A stretch of 64,000 nt of DNA from Bacteroidota bacterium (lineage in GTDB: Bacteria; Bacteroidota; Bacteroidia; Chitinophagales; Chitinophagaceae): assembly GCA_018267545.1 (NCBI GenBank), contig JAFDYG010000490.1:1-64000 (forward strand), in the 5' to 3' direction. This document shows, in pieces, positions 16,999 through 25,498 of the stretch; the first letter of the stretch is position 1, and the number at the start of each line of letters is the position of its first letter. The position numbers were made by a program, and so were the translations under genes. The notes under the pieces were generated by a model. The model had not been told where the DNA came from and did not search any database. It saw nothing but the letters and a program-made list of their open reading frames with translations.

Positions 16999-19287
16999 AT
17001 GAACAACGACGCCGAAAGCCCCGACGAGCTGCACAACCTCCACCAAAAAAATATAAAGACCGAAGCCGTCGGCCTTCCCGCCATCGTCTCCAGCTTCCGG
17101 CATATCCTCGCCGAAACCAACCTGCCCCGCGGCCTCAAAGCCCTCGCGCACGTCAATCAAAAACAAGGATTCGACTGCCCATCCTGCGCCTGGCCCGACC
17201 CGGATGACGAGCGCTCCCGCATAGCCGAATACTGCGAGAACGGAGCAAAGGCTGTCGCTGAAGAGATTACGACAAAGAAACTCACACCGGAGTTTTTCGC
17301 CGCCAGCAGCATTGCCGATCTGGCCGCCCTATCCGACTATGAGCTGGGAAAAAAAGGCCGGATCGCCCAGCCAATGTTCCTCCCGAAAGGAGCCACACAC
17401 TACCAGCCCATCTCCTGGGAACAGGCCTTTCAACACATCGGCGATAGACTCAACGAACTACCCTCTCCCGATAACGCCATCTTTTATACCTCCGGCCGCA
17501 CCAGCAACGAGGCCGCCTTTCTATACCAGCTCTTCACCCGGGCCTATGGCACGAACAATCTCCCCGACTGCAGCAATATGTGCCATGAATCGAGCGGCGT
17601 AGCGCTCATCGAATCCCTCGGCATCGGCAAAGGCTCCGTCACCCTCGAAGACCTCTACGTCTCCGAGGTGATCATGATCATGGGACAAAATCCCGGGACC
17701 AACGCCCCCCGCATGCTTTCAGCCCTCCAAAAAGCAAAGCAAAACGGAGCCACCATCATCGCAGTAAATCCACTCCCCGAAACCGGCCTCATGGCCTTTA
17801 ACAACCCCCAGCAAATCAAAGGCATCCTCGGTCTTGCTACCCCCCTCAGCGATTTGTACCTCCCGATCAAGCTCAACGGCGACATGGCCTTCCTGCAAGC
17901 CATCGAGCTGCTGCTCTCATTGGAAGAAGAACAAAACCCCGGCTCTGTCTTCGACATAGAATTCATAAAAAATAAAACCAACGGCTATCAGCAGTTTATG
18001 GAGCACCTCCGGCAGCAATCCCTGCCCGACCTCTCCAGAGCCTGCGGAATCTCCATACAAGATATCGGCAAGGCCGCCGATATGATAAAAGGAAAGAAAA
18101 AAATCATCGTCTGCTGGGCCATGGGGCTCACCCAGCACACCAACGCAGTCGACACGATCAAGGAGGTCGTCAACCTTTTGCTGTTGAAAGGCAGCATCGG
18201 CAAACCCGGCGCCGGCACCTGCCCCGTACGCGGTCACAGCAACGTCCAGGGCGACCGCACCATGGGCATCTGGGAAACACCCCCTCCCGCATTCCTCGAT
18301 GCTCTTCGAAAACGATTCAATTTCGAGCCACCCCAAAAACACGGCTTCGACGTCGTCCATTCCATCCGCGCCATGCACGAAGGAAGAGCCAGCGTCTTCT
18401 TCGCCATGGGCGGCAATTTCCTTTCCGCCACTCCCGACACGACCTATACGGCAGAAGCGCTCCGCAAATGCCGCCTCACCGTACACGTGTCCACCAAGCT
18501 AAACCGCAGTCACCTCATCCACGGCGAAGAGGCAATCATACTCCCCTGTCTCGCCCGCAGCGACAAAGACCTCTCTGGCGGACAGGAACAATTTGTGTCC
18601 TGCGAAAATTCTATGGGTGTCGTTCAATCCTCCAAAGGAGTGCTCAAACCCATCTCCGATGATTTGTTGAGCGAGCCCGATATCATCTGCCGTCTCGCAA
18701 AAGCCACCCTCAAATCGAGCCCCATCGACTGGGACCGGTATACCAAAGACTATGACGCCATCCGCGACGATATAGAAAAGGTCATCCCCGGCTTCGACCA
18801 ATACAACCAACGCGTTCGCCAGCCAGGAGGGTTCTACCTTCCCAACTCCGCACGCGAAGGCCGCTTTACTACACCCGATCAAAAAGCGCAGTTCAACGTC
18901 GCCCGCTATATGGAAATCCAGCTCGGCAAAGGAGAGCTCATGATGATGACCATCCGCAGCCACGACCAGTTCAATACCACCATCTACGGCTTCGACGACC
19001 GCTACCGCGGTATTTACAATGAAAGAAGAGTGATTTTCCTGAATCCGGAAGACATGCAGGAACAAGGACTAAAAGAGAGGGATTCCGTGGATATTTATAA
19101 TCATCACGGTGGCGTCGAAAGAATCGCGAGAAAATTCCTCGCAATATCCTACGCCATCCCGCGCAGCTGCGCGGCGACCTATTACCCGGAAACCAACGTG
19201 CTGGTTCCCATCGACACCGTAGCCGAGAAGAGCAACACGCCGGTTTCCAAGTTGGTCATTATCACTATAAAAAGGACTAATATTTAG
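16999..19287 (+). CDS. FdhF/YdeP family molybdopterin oxidoreductase
   Basis: 762 residues, close to E. coli YdeP in length and motifs: FDCPSCAWPDPDD (Cys60, Cys63), HYQPISWEQAFQHIG, IFYTSGRTSNEAAFLYQLF, CSNMCHESSG, MGQNPGTNAPRML, GKPGAGTCPVRGHSNVQGDRTMG, and a C-terminal cofactor-binding domain with MMTIRSHDQFNTTIYGFDDRYRG. Only two Cys are visible where formate dehydrogenase has four 4Fe-4S ligands, and there is no selenocysteine codon context. YdeP in E. coli is tied to acid resistance but its reaction is unproven. No electron-transfer subunit is encoded nearby, so it probably works as a soluble cytoplasmic enzyme with an unknown redox partner. Its end overlaps the convergent S10 gene by 11 bp. 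Confidence 0.9.
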   Translation: MNNDAESPDELHNLHQKNIKTEAVGLPAIVSSFRHILAETNLPRGLKALAHVNQKQGFDCPSCAWPDPDDERSRIAEYCENGAKAVAEEITTKKLTPEFFAASSIADLAALSDYELGKKGRIAQPMFLPKGATHYQPISWEQAFQHIGDRLNELPSPDNAIFYTSGRTSNEAAFLYQLFTRAYGTNNLPDCSNMCHESSGVALIESLGIGKGSVTLEDLYVSEVIMIMGQNPGTNAPRMLSALQKAKQNGATIIAVNPLPETGLMAFNNPQQIKGILGLATPLSDLYLPIKLNGDMAFLQAIELLLSLEEEQNPGSVFDIEFIKNKTNGYQQFMEHLRQQSLPDLSRACGISIQDIGKAADMIKGKKKIIVCWAMGLTQHTNAVDTIKEVVNLLLLKGSIGKPGAGTCPVRGHSNVQGDRTMGIWETPPPAFLDALRKRFNFEPPQKHGFDVVHSIRAMHEGRASVFFAMGGNFLSATPDTTYTAEALRKCRLTVHVSTKLNRSHLIHGEEAIILPCLARSDKDLSGGQEQFVSCENSMGVVQSSKGVLKPISDDLLSEPDIICRLAKATLKSSPIDWDRYTKDYDAIRDDIEKVIPGFDQYNQRVRQPGGFYLPNSAREGRFTTPDQKAQFNVARYMEIQLGKGELMMMTIRSHDQFNTTIYGFDDRYRGIYNERRVIFLNPEDMQEQGLKERDSVDIYNHHGGVERIARKFLAISYAIPRSCAATYYPETNVLVPIDTVAEKSNTPVSKLVIITIKRTNI

Positions 19288-20827
19288 CAGATTCCCCCGG
19301 CTTCGGCAACGAAGCCTTGATGAATTTCCGCAGGCTCTCACTAGCCTCCACCAGGTCCGGCTTCCGCAGGTACATCATATGTCCGCTGCGATACCCCTCC
19401 CAGGACAACCGATCCTTCAGCTTCCCGCTGGGATCCAGCTGCCAAAGGCTATACTTCGCATTGAAGTAGTCGCAGGCGCCATCATAATAACCCGACTGGA
19501 TCAAAAGGTGCAAAAACGGATTCTCCGCAATAGCCTTACGCAGATTTTCTCCGGTATGATCGTTTTGATTATTCCACGGCCTCACCGGACCAAACAAATA
19601 ATAGGTCAGATCGGTCTTGTATTTTAGCTCGTCCCGCAAATAGATATTCATCGCCGGCGTAAAAGCATGATTCCACGCCGTAAATTCCGCGTTGTAGTCG
19701 GGTGTATCCCCCGCGTCCTGCGCGTCGATCCCCCTGTAGCGCGAATCCAGCCGCCCAACGGTATACCCCTTATCGCGTAGCAATTCTTTCCAGAAATAAT
19801 TGGCAGGGATGATCAGGTTGGACTGCAAAAGCGACTTCTCGGATAACCCGGTATAACGGGACATCTTAGCCGCCAGCTCTTTCTTCTTCGCCTCTTCCAG
19901 GAATCCCCCCTTCCCCAACGCCGGGATCAGCTCGTTCATCGTAAAATTCTCTACTTCAGGTAACACATCCGTCAGGTCCTTCTTCTGCAGATCCGGAGCC
20001 ATCATCTTGTGATACCAGGCGGTCGCAGCGTAGTAAGGGACGCGAAGGGAGGCGCGGACAAATTCACTCCGCTCAATCCCAAGAATCGTAGGCGACACCA
20101 GAATGACTCCATTCAGATACATCCACTGCGACTCCTGCAATTCCAACGCAAGCCCCGAAGCACGCGTCGTTCCATAGCTTTCTCCGATCAAAAATTTCGG
20201 GGAAGCCCAGCGATTCTTACGGCTGACAAAAGTGGCGATCCATTGCGCGAGATACTTGATGTCTTCATTTACGCCAAAGAAACGCGAGGTAGGAATGGAC
20301 GCGCTGACTGCCCTGGAAAAGCCCGTATTCACCGGGTCCAGGTATACGATATCAGCCACGTCTAATATAGAGTTACCATTCTCCTTTACGCCATACGGCT
20401 GAACAGGATAACCTTCATCGTCGATGTTCAATCTGCGGGGGCCGGTATAACCGATCTCCATCCATACAGAAGGAGTACCAGGACCTCCGTTGAACGAAAT
20501 GACCAACGGACGGGCAGCCCGGTCCTTACCCGTAATATCCGAACGTTCATAATAAGTATAGAAAACACCCGCAACCGGCTTGCCCTCCTCATCCCATACC
20601 GGCATCGAGCCAGCCGTAGCATCATAAGGAACTACCTGCCCCTTGATCGTCACCTGGGAGTGTGTCGTAACGGCCGAATCGATATTCAAAACCCGGCTGC
20701 CTGGCGGCATTTTTTCAACCGGAGGAGTAGGCGGCGGCGGAGTAGCCCCCCCACCCTGGCCATTCCGCTGCGCATATCCATGCGATAGAATGCCCGTGAA
20801 AGCGAACAATAATGCAATTTTTCTCAT
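19277..20827 (-). CDS. Secreted S10 family serine carboxypeptidase
   Basis: 516 residues with a signal peptide ending at GYAQ and a Gly/Pro-rich linker with a TPPPPTPP stretch. The S10 fold is clear: RPLVISFNGGPGTPSVWMEIG (oxyanion segment), YLDPVNTGFSRAV, LIGESYGTTRASGLALELQ with the nucleophile Ser217 in GESYG, a C-terminal SGYYDGACDYFNAKYSLW containing the catalytic Asp, and GYRSGHMMYLRKPD containing the catalytic His. Such enzymes remove C-terminal residues from peptides, often at acid pH. It would act in the periplasm or outside the cell. The gene is monocistronic and convergent with the YdeP-like gene. Confidence 0.92.
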   Translation of the reverse strand: MRKIALLFAFTGILSHGYAQRNGQGGGATPPPPTPPVEKMPPGSRVLNIDSAVTTHSQVTIKGQVVPYDATAGSMPVWDEEGKPVAGVFYTYYERSDITGKDRAARPLVISFNGGPGTPSVWMEIGYTGPRRLNIDDEGYPVQPYGVKENGNSILDVADIVYLDPVNTGFSRAVSASIPTSRFFGVNEDIKYLAQWIATFVSRKNRWASPKFLIGESYGTTRASGLALELQESQWMYLNGVILVSPTILGIERSEFVRASLRVPYYAATAWYHKMMAPDLQKKDLTDVLPEVENFTMNELIPALGKGGFLEEAKKKELAAKMSRYTGLSEKSLLQSNLIIPANYFWKELLRDKGYTVGRLDSRYRGIDAQDAGDTPDYNAEFTAWNHAFTPAMNIYLRDELKYKTDLTYYLFGPVRPWNNQNDHTGENLRKAIAENPFLHLLIQSGYYDGACDYFNAKYSLWQLDPSGKLKDRLSWEGYRSGHMMYLRKPDLVEASESLRKFIKASLPKPGESAKY

Positions 20828-20906
20828 ACGTCGATTTTGATTCCCGCTAATATAGGCCGGAAATCAAATCGAAACTTCCCAGATATTAACCGCAACCCCT
20901 AAAACC

Positions 20907-23321
20907 TTACCCCATTGCCGGGTCCGAAATCCCATCCTTCCCATTCTCTACCCGACCGGCATACCGCCTCTCGACCCCATCCATCATCACACTGAAATCA
21001 TACCACCCCGACGAAGTAAATTTCGACATGTCCAGACTGCTGCCCGCCTGCATCGTCACAACTTTCGCTCCATAAGCATTATCCCTCACAACGACCGTAC
21101 CCTTACCCCCCAGCACCAACCGCAGCTTCCCCGAAACATATTCCAGCACCGTCGTCAGCGCAGGCCCATCCTTACTCCCTATCCAGCTCCGGTAAAATCC
21201 ATTCGGCCCATACAAATGCAAATCATATTTACCATCCTCTAAAGAAAACACATCCGACAGTTCATCCCCTGCCTTCACCGCATAGTTCCGCACATTCATC
21301 TCCTTTCCATACGCATATACCGTAAACGGAGCACCCGCAGATCGATTTCCAAAAAGCGTTTTTCCCGCCCTCATCACTACCCGGACCCCGCCATCGATCA
21401 ATCCTCCCTCCGCCGAGAGCTCATACGGCAACGCACAAGAAGGCCGCGTCCCCTTTTCCTGCTCCGGCAGCATCGACCACAGATGCCCATCCTTACGCGC
21501 CCGCGCAATCTCATCTCCCGTCAGCTTCCTGAATCCCGTCGGAAGATCCCTATACTGCGCCTGATTGATATCCTTCAATACCACTTCCTTCCCCAGGAAC
21601 GGCAGGTCGACACGTTCTCCTTTATACGGACGAAATACAGAAGTCAAATCCCCGCAGACCGCCCTCCTCCATTCGCTGATATTGGTCTCTCGAATGTGCT
21701 TACCCGTTTTATGACCGACAAAGGCCTCCAATAACATGATGATGGAAGTATGATCACAGACCTGCGAGTTGACGAAACCACCCCGGCTCCAGGGTGAAGC
21801 AATCACCAACGGTACCCTATAACCGAGACCCACAGGTCCTCCACGAGCTTCCTTCTCCCGCGCCCGCTTCAAATCATGCTCCCGGCTATGATACTCCAGT
21901 CCCGCATCGATGCCCGCAGATACCTTCCCCGTCTCCGGCCGGCTCGTGTCCGGCGCCACAAACGGCGGGACATGATCGAAATAGCCGTCATTCTCGTCAT
22001 AGCAAAGAATAAAGATGGTCTTCTTCCAAACCTCGGGGTTCTTTGTCAGAATATCCATCGCCTCCGAAACATACCACGCCCCATACCAGGGCGCACCGGG
22101 ATGATCGGAAAAATTCGCCGGCGCTACCAGCCAGGATACCGTCGGCAGCTTACCCGCCGCCACATCCGCCCGGAACTGATGGAACACATCCCCCTTCGGG
22201 GCCTTCATTGTCCGCGACGTTCCTTTATCCGTATAATTCAGATCATCCAGCTTTAGAAAATCGGCATCCCCCTGATTCCTTGTAAATGCCCGTTCGTGCA
22301 GATTTTTCGTGCGCTGGTCCAGCTTCGCGTAGTTCTCCGGAGTGATCGTCTCCATGTCCTTTTCCACAAACTTCAATAGCGCCTGCTGTCTGGCCAGCTT
22401 TCGCTTCGTCGTATCATCCGCCGGCGAAACAGCCGACAATTCGGCAACTTCCTTCCGCAGCTTTTCGACAAGCTGCGGGAGATGTCCCATATATGCCGGT
22501 GAATACCGCACCTGGTATTGCGTAAACCACTCGATCGGATTGTCCGTAAAATTGGCCAGCCAGCCTTCCTCCTCTCCTTCAAATCCCTGGTAGATGCTCA
22601 GCTCATTCTGATAAATCCGCCAGTCCACACCCGCATCTTCCAGCCGCTCCGGAAAAGTGGTCCAGGACGCTTCGACACGATAGTCGGTATCCCCATTTCG
22701 GACCCTTGCCCTTACATTGGCCTTCTGCTGGTCCCGGATTGTCCCCGTCCACAGATGCAGCCGGTTCGGCGTCGTCCCCGTCAGCGAAGAGCAGAAGTTC
22801 TGATCGCAAACCGTAAAGGCATCAGCCAATGAATAATAAAAAGGAATATCGCGGCGGTCGTAATATCCCATGGTCAACGGCATATGCCCATACTGCTGGT
22901 TCCCCGAAGGCTTAGCCTGTAGCCAACGATCATACTTCCCCTCATTCCGGGCATCGATCTGGTCGGTCCAGGAGTGCGGTAAAGAACCCATCCAGGTCGC
23001 ATTCGTATCCTGGATGTCCAGCCGGAAAGGGCCATAGGTTTCCCCCGCCGCATTCGCCTGCAGCCACACCGGATTTCCGTCAGCCAGACGGATGGCACGG
23101 GGATCGCGGTAACCGCGCACTCCCCGAAGCTTTCCATAGCAATGATCGAAGGAACGATTCTCCTGCATCAGGATCACCACGTGCTCAGCATCCAGCCAGG
23201 TGCTACCCGCTGCCGGGTTGATCGCCAACGCTTTTTGAATGGAAGGCGGAAGTATGCTGCCAAGCCCGGCGGCCCCGGTAAGAATGGCCGCTTTTTTGAT
23301 AAATTCTCTTCTATTATCCAT
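20907..23321 (-). CDS. Tat-exported phospholipase C (phosphocholine-specific type)
   Basis: 804 residues from the ATG at 23321. The upstream in-frame start at 23384 would place coding sequence inside the divergent regulatory dyad. The N-terminus MDNRREFIKKAAILTGAAG is a twin-arginine signal (Arg4-Arg5). The catalytic domain (PF04185) shows HVVILMQENRSFDHCYGKLRGVRGYRDPRA, SLTGTTPNRLHLWTG, CYDENDGYFDHVPPF and GLGYRVPLVIASPWSRGGFV. Two C-terminal DUF756 domains follow from about residue 610. Enzymes of this type split phosphatidylcholine or sphingomyelin outside the cell. The gene is monocistronic and divergent from the phytochrome operon. Which lipid it attacks cannot be told from sequence. Confidence 0.93.
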   Translation of the reverse strand: MDNRREFIKKAAILTGAAGLGSILPPSIQKALAINPAAGSTWLDAEHVVILMQENRSFDHCYGKLRGVRGYRDPRAIRLADGNPVWLQANAAGETYGPFRLDIQDTNATWMGSLPHSWTDQIDARNEGKYDRWLQAKPSGNQQYGHMPLTMGYYDRRDIPFYYSLADAFTVCDQNFCSSLTGTTPNRLHLWTGTIRDQQKANVRARVRNGDTDYRVEASWTTFPERLEDAGVDWRIYQNELSIYQGFEGEEEGWLANFTDNPIEWFTQYQVRYSPAYMGHLPQLVEKLRKEVAELSAVSPADDTTKRKLARQQALLKFVEKDMETITPENYAKLDQRTKNLHERAFTRNQGDADFLKLDDLNYTDKGTSRTMKAPKGDVFHQFRADVAAGKLPTVSWLVAPANFSDHPGAPWYGAWYVSEAMDILTKNPEVWKKTIFILCYDENDGYFDHVPPFVAPDTSRPETGKVSAGIDAGLEYHSREHDLKRAREKEARGGPVGLGYRVPLVIASPWSRGGFVNSQVCDHTSIIMLLEAFVGHKTGKHIRETNISEWRRAVCGDLTSVFRPYKGERVDLPFLGKEVVLKDINQAQYRDLPTGFRKLTGDEIARARKDGHLWSMLPEQEKGTRPSCALPYELSAEGGLIDGGVRVVMRAGKTLFGNRSAGAPFTVYAYGKEMNVRNYAVKAGDELSDVFSLEDGKYDLHLYGPNGFYRSWIGSKDGPALTTVLEYVSGKLRLVLGGKGTVVVRDNAYGAKVVTMQAGSSLDMSKFTSSGWYDFSVMMDGVERRYAGRVENGKDGISDPAMG

Positions 23322-23371
23322 GTTCTGAAAACTATGAAAGCCCAAGTTAAGGCCATTTAGGAGTTCTAAGG

Positions 23372-23416
23372 CCAACGTTCGCATTAAACTAATGTAAACG
23401 TTGGGGAATTAATTCC
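23372..23416. promoter_or_regulatory. 33-bp near-perfect dyad plus 12-bp palindrome, phytochrome operon promoter region
   Basis: CCAACGTTCGCATTA (23372-23386) faces TAATGTAAACGTTGG (23390-23404) across a 3-bp centre, with only one mismatch and one G-T position in 15. Directly after it comes the perfect palindrome GGAATTAATTCC (23405-23416). Both lie between the divergent phospholipase and haem oxygenase genes and look like operator sites. Confidence 0.6.
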
Positions 23417-23448
23417 TCACATGTTCTAAAAAAAACACAGGAGTACAC

Positions 23449-24021
23449 ATGCTGACAGAAGAATTAAAAGAAAATACCCAGGAAATACACCGGGCAGCAG
23501 AAAAAAAAATGATCGCGGCCTTAAAACAGATCGAAACCACCGCCGACTATATAGGATTGTTGAGCTGGCTGTATGGCTTTTATGCGCCCCTGGAAGGCCA
23601 AATCAAAAAACAGCTCACGGAAGACAATTTTCCCGGTATTACAAAACGCCTGCGAACCGAATATATACTCTGGGACATCCAGGAATCCGGAAGCCCCCTT
23701 CCCGATTCGCCTCAGTGCGAGCAGATGCCCGTCATCGACTCTTTTTATAGCGCCCTCGGCGCCCTCTACGTACTGGAAGGCAGCACCCTCGGCGGCCGTA
23801 TCATCGCTGGTATGATCGTCCGGCAGCTCGACTCCACCAAGAGTCTTTCTTATTTCAACGGCTACGGAGCAGAAACCGGTAATATGTGGGCCTCCTTCAA
23901 GGAATACCTCAACCAACCCTGCACTCCTGCGCAACGGCGCGAGATCATCTCCGCCGCCGAAGATACTTTTCTAACTTTCAAAAACTGGATCGACAAGCAT
24001 GCCCTCCAACCCCAATTATGA
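23449..24021 (+). CDS. bphO: Biliverdin-producing haem oxygenase (BphO type)
   Basis: 190 residues. The proximal haem ligand is His14 in TQEIHRAAEKK, and the distal helix is ALYVLEGSTLGGRIIAGM (around residues 105-122). Length and motifs fit bacterial BphO/HmuO enzymes that open haem to biliverdin IXalpha, CO and iron. Its start has a good ribosome site, AGGAG at 23439-23443, unusual among the genes here. The last 23 bp overlap the phytochrome gene, so its product supplies the chromophore to the next protein. It is the first gene of the light-sensing operon. A role in haem-iron release is possible as well but the context argues for chromophore synthesis. Confidence 0.93.
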   Translation: MLTEELKENTQEIHRAAEKKMIAALKQIETTADYIGLLSWLYGFYAPLEGQIKKQLTEDNFPGITKRLRTEYILWDIQESGSPLPDSPQCEQMPVIDSFYSALGALYVLEGSTLGGRIIAGMIVRQLDSTKSLSYFNGYGAETGNMWASFKEYLNQPCTPAQRREIISAAEDTFLTFKNWIDKHALQPQL

Positions 24022-25498
24022 TTCCGAGCTCTGCGGCAAAGTACCCATTCATCTGATCAATACCGTACAACCCTACGGTGTCCTGCTCGTATTGGATAGA
24101 ACGACGCTGGAGATCATCCAGGCAAGCGAAAATGCCGAGGCGATCTTAGGTCAGCCCGTGCCTTCCATCATTCAGTCACCGATCAGCCGATGGCTCGACA
24201 CGAAGCCCCTGGAAGTACTCGCCGCCGGAAAGAATTCCGACAAGCTCCCCCAGGTCTGGACCATCGGAGGCAAACAATACCTTTCCATCATACACATTAA
24301 GGATAGCTATATCCTGGCAGAGATCGATCTCCAACCCTACCAGGAAGAAGTACAGCGCTCCTTCGTCAGCATATATCAGAAGATAAAATATTCGATGGCG
24401 CTCATCGAAAGCGCCACTACCACCACCGAAGTATGTACCATCGCCGCCCGCGAGCTAAAACGCATCTCGGGCTTCGATAAAGTAATGATCTACCGCTTCG
24501 ACCAGGAATGGAACGGCACGGTCATCGCAGAGGAAATGACCGAAAACATGGAGTCCTATTACGGCTTCACCTTCCCTGCCTCCGATATTCCCAAACAGGC
24601 CCGGGAGCTATATCTCAGAAACCCATATCGATTTATTCCGGACAGAAATTACCAGCCGGTCAAGCTCTACCCGGTCATCAACCCGTCCACCCATTCTTTC
24701 ATCGACCTCTCCGATTGTAATGTCCGCGGCGTCGTTTCCGTCCACCTGGAATACCTCGCCAATATGGGCGTCACCGCCTCGATGTCGACCCGCATCCTCA
24801 ACAATGACCGGCTCTGGGGTCTCATAGCCTGCCACCATAAAACCGCCCGGCACCTGAGCTTCGAGCTTTGCTCCATCTTCGAGCTGCTGTCCAACGTCAT
24901 CTCGGCCCGGATGCATTCCCTGCAAAACAAAGAAAAGCACGAGGCCTATACAAAGACACAGGAAGCCTATGCCCGAATCATGGAACAGGTGTATGAAGCC
25001 GAAAACATTCCGAAGGCGCTGCTAAGCGAGCCCACAACGGTCCTCCAGCTCTTCAACGCCGGCGGAGCCGCCATCACGCAGAATGGAGACCTGACGCAAC
25101 AGGGCGAGGTTCCGGATAAAGACAGTCTCGACGAGCTCCTGCTATGGCTTCATACCCGCCGGCTCAATCGCTCCCTGCACACCGATCACCTCAGCGGCCT
25201 CTTCGACCGCGCAGCTCCCTATATGAATACAGCCAGCGGAATGCTTGCCATCCCACTAAACCCGGCCAAAGAAGAATATCTGCTCCTGTTCAGACCCGAA
25301 GTAAAGAAGGTGATCGACTGGGGTGGGGACCCGGGCGGACGAATCGTCTTCGAAAAAGACGGTCTCAACTACCATCCCCGCCACTCTTTTAAACTCTGGC
25401 GACAGATCGTAAGCGGCACCTCACTGCCCTGGAAGGAAGAAGAGCTGACCGCAGCCGAAACACTAAGGAGTTTTTTATATGAGCACGTCAACAAATAA
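23999..25498 (+). CDS. bphP: Bacteriophytochrome photosensory module (PAS-GAF-PHY) without output domain
   Basis: 499 residues. Cys12 in SELCGKVPIHLINTVQPYG is the biliverdin attachment site of bacteriophytochromes. The PAS domain spans about 10-110. The GAF domain (about 125-310) has FPASDIPKQARELY (Asp196), YRFIPDRNY, VSVHLEYLANMGVTASMS and LWGLIACHH, the His residues that contact the chromophore. The PHY domain (about 320-499) has MLAIPL, WGGDP and the tongue motif HPRHSFKLW. The protein ends there: no histidine kinase follows in the same frame. Instead a separate CheB-CheR-kinase gene overlaps its last 20 bp. It should be a red/far-red sensor that signals by contact with that protein. Confidence 0.93.
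   Translation: MPSNPNYDSELCGKVPIHLINTVQPYGVLLVLDRTTLEIIQASENAEAILGQPVPSIIQSPISRWLDTKPLEVLAAGKNSDKLPQVWTIGGKQYLSIIHIKDSYILAEIDLQPYQEEVQRSFVSIYQKIKYSMALIESATTTTEVCTIAARELKRISGFDKVMIYRFDQEWNGTVIAEEMTENMESYYGFTFPASDIPKQARELYLRNPYRFIPDRNYQPVKLYPVINPSTHSFIDLSDCNVRGVVSVHLEYLANMGVTASMSTRILNNDRLWGLIACHHKTARHLSFELCSIFELLSNVISARMHSLQNKEKHEAYTKTQEAYARIMEQVYEAENIPKALLSEPTTVLQLFNAGGAAITQNGDLTQQGEVPDKDSLDELLLWLHTRRLNRSLHTDHLSGLFDRAAPYMNTASGMLAIPLNPAKEEYLLLFRPEVKKVIDWGGDPGGRIVFEKDGLNYHPRHSFKLWRQIVSGTSLPWKEEELTAAETLRSFLYEHVNK

Noticed and set aside
23322-23384. N-terminal extension of the phospholipase C gene to 23384
   Set aside because: The extension runs through the regulatory dyad and would place the twin-arginine motif internally; the ATG at 23321 gives a standard Tat signal.
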